A stretch of 19,180 nt of DNA, taken from the NCBI GenBank assembly GCA_002715465.1, contig PAYY01000009.1, positions 23,513-42,692 on the forward strand, written 5' to 3'. This DNA comes from Fidelibacterota bacterium (GTDB taxonomy: Bacteria; Marinisomatota; Marinisomatia; Marinisomatales; S15-B10). Made by a program: the position numbers and the translations under genes. Positions 16,181 to 19,180 of this stretch are shown piece after piece; the stretch's first letter is position 1; the number at the start of each line of letters is the position of its first letter. The notes beneath the pieces were generated by a model. The model ran no database searches. It was not told where the DNA came from and was given only the letters and a program-made list of their open reading frames with translations.

Positions 16181-17286
16181 AAAAAATATTATTAATAACT
16201 CTCTACTTTATTATTGGTCTTATCGTAATCGCAGTAATTTTTATTAATGTTAGCCCACAGTTTGGTTCTAATCCTAATGTAAAACAGATAAAACATTATT
16301 CAACTTTCCAGAATTTTAAGAATGGGAAGTTTAATAATTTGCAAGAAACAAAACTGTTCACTTCAGGTATGAAAATGTCCGAATTTTTTAGTCAAGATTC
16401 GAATATAACTCCTAGAAAAGATATAATCCCTCAACATATTGATTTAGAAATATTTAAAAAGGATGATAATGGTAGAGTAAAAGTATCATGGTTAGGTCAT
16501 TCCGCATTTTTAATTAATATTAATGGAAAAATCATTTTATTAGATCCTATGCTTGGCCAGTATGCAGCCCCAATTGCGTTGCCGTCATTAAAAAGGTATA
16601 GTTCAAAGCTAGCTTTTTCTATTGATGATCTTGACACTATTGATGCTGTTATTATATCTCATGATCATTATGATCATTTAAATTTTTTTACCATAAAAAA
16701 GATCAGAAATAAAGTTAAAAGATTTTTTGTTCCCTATGGAATAGGTAATCATCTTAAAGTGTGGGGGGTAAAAGAAGAATTAATTGCAGAACTAAATTGG
16801 GGGCAAAGTGAAATATTCCATGCAATAGAAATTATTTGTTTGCCAGCCAGACATTTTTCTGGGAGAGGACCCTTTAATAGGAATAGTACCTTGTGGAGTT
16901 CATGGGCAATAAAAAGTCAATATGGAAAAATATATTTTAGTGGGGATAGTGGATATGGAAGCCATTTTAAAAAGATTGGAGAAGAGCATGGTCCATTCGA
17001 TTTAAGTTTACTTGACAGCGGTCAATATAATAAAGCCTGGAAACATTCCCACATGTTCCCAGAAGAAGCAATTCTAGCTGCTCAAGAATTACGTAGTGAA
17101 TATTATATCCCAATACATTGGGGAGCTTTTACTTTATCAATGCATCCATGGACTGATCCACCAGAGCGAGCCCTTCATAGTGCTAGAAAAATGGAGCAGA
17201 AAATTATATTACCCCAAATTGGCCAAGTTTTTATCCTCAATCAAAATCATAAGAACATTTCTAGCTGGTGGAAATTTTATAATTAA
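16168..17286 (+). CDS. Membrane-anchored metallo-beta-lactamase-fold hydrolase (NAPE-PLD/UlaG-like)
   Basis: Metal-dependent hydrolase of the Lactamase_B_2 type; relatives include N-acyl-phosphatidylethanolamine phospholipase D and UlaG. Metal ligands are in place: HDHYDH at 16660-16677 (HxHxDH), His at 16852 in PARHFSGRG, Asp at 16945 in FSGDSGYG, and His at 17116 in IPIHWGAF. WLGHSAFLI and LLDPM precede them. Homology starts well before the first usual start codon at 16339 (TTG): the frame from 16168 adds KKILLITLYFIIGLIVIAV, a membrane anchor, then the NVSPQFG stretch and the NFKNGKF segment common in this family. No ATG, GTG or TTG covers that anchor, so the start is either ATT 16168 (AGAGG six bases before), ATA 16177, or ATG 16148 with a frameshift. 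It converges on the next gene with 20 bases between. Confidence 0.85.
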   Translation: MTIIKKILLITLYFIIGLIVIAVIFINVSPQFGSNPNVKQIKHYSTFQNFKNGKFNNLQETKLFTSGMKMSEFFSQDSNITPRKDIIPQHIDLEIFKKDDNGRVKVSWLGHSAFLININGKIILLDPMLGQYAAPIALPSLKRYSSKLAFSIDDLDTIDAVIISHDHYDHLNFFTIKKIRNKVKRFFVPYGIGNHLKVWGVKEELIAELNWGQSEIFHAIEIICLPARHFSGRGPFNRNSTLWSSWAIKSQYGKIYFSGDSGYGSHFKKIGEEHGPFDLSLLDSGQYNKAWKHSHMFPEEAILAAQELRSEYYIPIHWGAFTLSMHPWTDPPERALHSARKMEQKIILPQIGQVFILNQNHKNISSWWKFYN

Positions 17287-17306
17287 AAAATCAAGCCAAA
17301 TTAATT

Positions 17307-18494
17307 TTATAGATTATAACTTTTGTCCCAATTAATTATAGATTTGCTTTCAATAGCATCTAAAGCAACTTGAACCATAATTGATGCCTGTCCACCTGTT
17401 AATTCATTAGAAATAGGTTTTGAATTATTAATTACTAATTCTCTGAAATCTATTATTGCTTGAAGAGTTGGGTCTATATGTTCAATGTCTATTGGATATC
17501 CTTTTTCTAGATCCCATTCCAAAGATGCTCCAGAGACACCATCTACGATACCTTTTTCGGAAGTTTTATTATTTTCTGGATAAAACCATGCTTTAAAATA
17601 GTCCAATGTAATGGTACCTTTGTTGCCCAATACTTTAATCTGATAATCTCCTAAAGCATTTGTTGTTAATGAGGTAAAGATAGCTTTTACTCCTGATGGA
17701 TATTCGCAAATAATATGTACGTTATCATATGTTTCCCTTCCATCTTTCCAAAAATCTATTCCTCCTGTTCCCATAATTCTTTTTGGGGTGCTTTCAAGTA
17801 CCCAATTCGTAAAATCCATCTGATGAGAACATAATTCCGCAACCAATCCGCCAGAAAATTCTTTATATAATCGCCAATTAATTAGACGTTCCCATTTAGG
17901 GTCTGGTACTTTCCTTCTCCAATCACCATTTCTATTCCATTGACATGAAATAGCTGAAACTTCTCCAATATCTCCTCGCTTAATTTTATTAACCACATGT
18001 TTATATAGTTTTGAACTATGATATTGATGCCCAGTTTGAAATATCCTTCTTGAACTAACAACTTTCTCAACTACCTTTTTTGTCTCTTGTATGCCTTTGA
18101 CCATTGTTTTTTCACAGTACACATGTTTTCCGGCATCTATAGCATCGAGTGCCATTTGTCCATGTTCACTAAATGGTGTTGAAATAAAAACACAATCGAG
18201 GTCTTTATTATCTAGTAATTTTTTATAGTTCTTGTAGCCTTTAGCTTTACCATATTTTGATGCTATTGCTAATCCTTTTGCCAATCTAAATGGTAGAATA
18301 TCAGAACACGCGATGGTATTAATTCCTTCGGCCTTATTTATTAGGGAAAGGAGTCCTTGACCTCTAGATCCAGTACCTATAACTCCAACATTTAACGTAT
18401 CACTAGAAGCTTGTATTGTTCCCAATTCAGGTGGATAAGCTAATACGCTTGAAGATCCAAGGAGTCCTAATTTTATAAATTTTCTTCGTTTCAC
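17307..18494 (-). CDS. Gfo/Idh/MocA-family oxidoreductase with twin-arginine-type signal
   Basis: NAD(P)-dependent sugar dehydrogenase family, 395 residues. It starts at GTG 18494 with a twin-arginine motif (KRRKFIKLG, residues 2-10) and hydrophobic stretch, so a folded enzyme with bound cofactor is probably exported. The Rossmann fold shows GVIGTGSRG at 37-45 (GxGxxG) with an aspartate at 65 after the second strand. The catalytic EKP motif reads CEKTMV at 127-132, with Thr in place of Pro but Lys129 kept. The C-terminal domain has GGLVAELCSHQMDFTNW (215-231) with the His-x2-Asp expected near the active site. It lies 20 bases after the DUF1080 gene, probably in one operon. The pair suggests oxidation at C3 of a glycoside. 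The exact sugar is not predictable. Confidence 0.9.
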   Translation of the reverse strand: MKRRKFIKLGLLGSSSVLAYPPELGTIQASSDTLNVGVIGTGSRGQGLLSLINKAEGINTIACSDILPFRLAKGLAIASKYGKAKGYKNYKKLLDNKDLDCVFISTPFSEHGQMALDAIDAGKHVYCEKTMVKGIQETKKVVEKVVSSRRIFQTGHQYHSSKLYKHVVNKIKRGDIGEVSAISCQWNRNGDWRRKVPDPKWERLINWRLYKEFSGGLVAELCSHQMDFTNWVLESTPKRIMGTGGIDFWKDGRETYDNVHIICEYPSGVKAIFTSLTTNALGDYQIKVLGNKGTITLDYFKAWFYPENNKTSEKGIVDGVSGASLEWDLEKGYPIDIEHIDPTLQAIIDFRELVINNSKPISNELTGGQASIMVQVALDAIESKSIINWDKSYNL

Positions 18495-18514
18495 AAGTTT
18501 TTTCTTGTTCTGAT

Positions 18515-19180
18515 TTAGTACTCTTTTATTTTTATACTGCGAAAGTGAACGGTGTTGCCATGATCCTGAAGTAATATATATCCTTCAGGCAATTGCCCAA
18601 AATCAGACCAATTTCTGTATTTACTGTAAGAAATTAAGGATTTGAATATTTGTGAATGCCGGTCATATTCAATCACCTTTTCATTATTTAGCCAATGACT
18701 AACGTGGTTATTGTTGACAACAATACGCGCATTATTCCATTTTTCTATTCCCTTGAATTGCTTGACTCTTCCTGATACGGAAAGATTGACTGCAGGGATT
18801 AAATCATATAATGAGCCTAATGTTCTATTTCCTTTAATACCCAATTTTGCATCGGGATGGAAAGCATCATCTAAAATTTGAAATTCAGGACCTATTGCTT
18901 TTCCTTCATTTGCAATTAAGTTAGGGTCAACGAAATATTTTATCCCACTATTGGCACCTTTACTTATCATGAATTGAAGCTCAAGTTCAAATCTACTGTA
19001 AAGGTCCTCAGTGATAATATCAAGAGGACGTCCCTTTACTTTGTCTGAACCATGGATTGTCAATACACCATTCTTAATTGCCCAGCCTGATTCAGCAAAA
19101 GGATCTCCGTTAATTGTTTTTAAACCCTTTGAAGTTTTTCCATCCCATAGCAGACGCCAACCACGACGGATTTCCCCAGG
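18515..19180 (-). CDS. DUF1080 (3-keto-disaccharide hydrolase-like) protein, N-terminus off the window
   Basis: The frame is open to the right edge, so the gene begins beyond 19180; the TTG at 19063 is internal. The visible 221 residues match the DUF1080 concanavalin-like jelly-roll: RRGWRLLWDGKTSKGL at the edge (about 19121-19168), SGWAIKNGVLTIHG, then EDLYSRFELELQFMISKGANSGIKYFV, a long loop with GPEFQILDDAFHP, and the closing TVHFRSIKIKEY. The GWxxLWDG and EFQILDD motifs are typical of the family. Some members cleave 3-keto-glycosides, which fits the Gfo/Idh/MocA dehydrogenase 20 bases downstream. A signal peptide would be expected in the missing part. No promoter can be seen because the 5' region is absent. 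Confidence 0.88.
   Translation of the reverse strand, partial: PGEIRRGWRLLWDGKTSKGLKTINGDPFAESGWAIKNGVLTIHGSDKVKGRPLDIITEDLYSRFELELQFMISKGANSGIKYFVDPNLIANEGKAIGPEFQILDDAFHPDAKLGIKGNRTLGSLYDLIPAVNLSVSGRVKQFKGIEKWNNARIVVNNNHVSHWLNNEKVIEYDRHSQIFKSLISYSKYRNWSDFGQLPEGYILLQDHGNTVHFRSIKIKEY

Noticed and set aside
17096..17335. Short frame overlapping the end of the hydrolase
   Set aside because: Fully explained by the hydrolase coding sequence and the AT-rich convergent gap; no motif or start signal.
1..19180. Mobile element, phage, CRISPR or toxin-antitoxin content
   Set aside because: No transposase, integrase, attachment-site-like repeat at the tRNA, spaced repeat array or recognisable toxin/antitoxin pair was seen on either strand.

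Overview
The window is AT-rich DNA from a Gram-negative bacterium. Outer-membrane proteins, lipoproteins, a tripartite efflux pump and a TonB-dependent receptor with an N-terminal carboxypeptidase-regulatory-like domain all require an outer membrane. The receptor architecture, the DUF4249 lipoprotein beside it and the frequent GTG/TTG starts with weak Shine-Dalgarno sequences suggest the Bacteroidota/FCB group or an allied marine lineage such as Marinimicrobia (SAR406). This placement is an inference; no rRNA or other phylogenetic marker lies in the window.

Layout. From 1 to about 15.85 kb every gene is on the + strand. (i) 1-6343: a tightly packed efflux operon: outer-membrane factor (5' end off the window), membrane-fusion adaptor, RND permease, then a membrane-anchored thiol peroxidase of the glutathione peroxidase family whose start overlaps the permease stop. 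(ii) 6398-11561: a PlsC-like acyltransferase, a DUF523 (TudS-like)/DUF1722 protein, a TonB-dependent receptor interrupted by one frameshift, and its DUF4249 lipoprotein partner, nearly all overlapping or within a few bases of each other. (iii) 11650-13009: an isoprenylcysteine/phospholipid-methyltransferase-like membrane protein overlapping an EamA transporter. (iv) 13162-15848: two separately spaced exported hydrolases, an S10 serine carboxypeptidase and a PhoD-like lipoprotein phosphatase. (v) 15849-16167: a non-coding gap holding tRNA-Lys(UUU), a very strong intrinsic terminator that starts at the base after the tRNA, and a short leader ORF. (vi) 16168-17286: a membrane-anchored metallo-beta-lactamase-fold hydrolase (NAPE-PLD/UlaG-like) with no normal start codon in its open frame. 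(vii) On the - strand, 17307 to the right edge: a twin-arginine-type Gfo/Idh/MocA oxidoreductase and, upstream of it in the same operon, a DUF1080 (3-keto-disaccharide hydrolase-like) protein cut by the window edge.

How they may work together. The theme is the cell envelope: export of toxic compounds, repair of lipid or thiol oxidation, phospholipid synthesis and modification, uptake of an unknown ligand through the receptor/lipoprotein pair, and periplasmic hydrolysis of peptides and phosphoesters. The last two genes look like a sugar module in which a dehydrogenase makes a 3-keto-glycoside and a DUF1080 enzyme cleaves it.

There is no sign of phage, insertion sequence, CRISPR or defence genes. 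The points most worth a second look are the acidic DxDxD/DxNxN loops present in both the receptor and its partner lipoprotein, two frame problems in A-rich sequence (receptor at 8807-8815, hydrolase start at 16148-16180), and the 3-keto-sugar gene pair.
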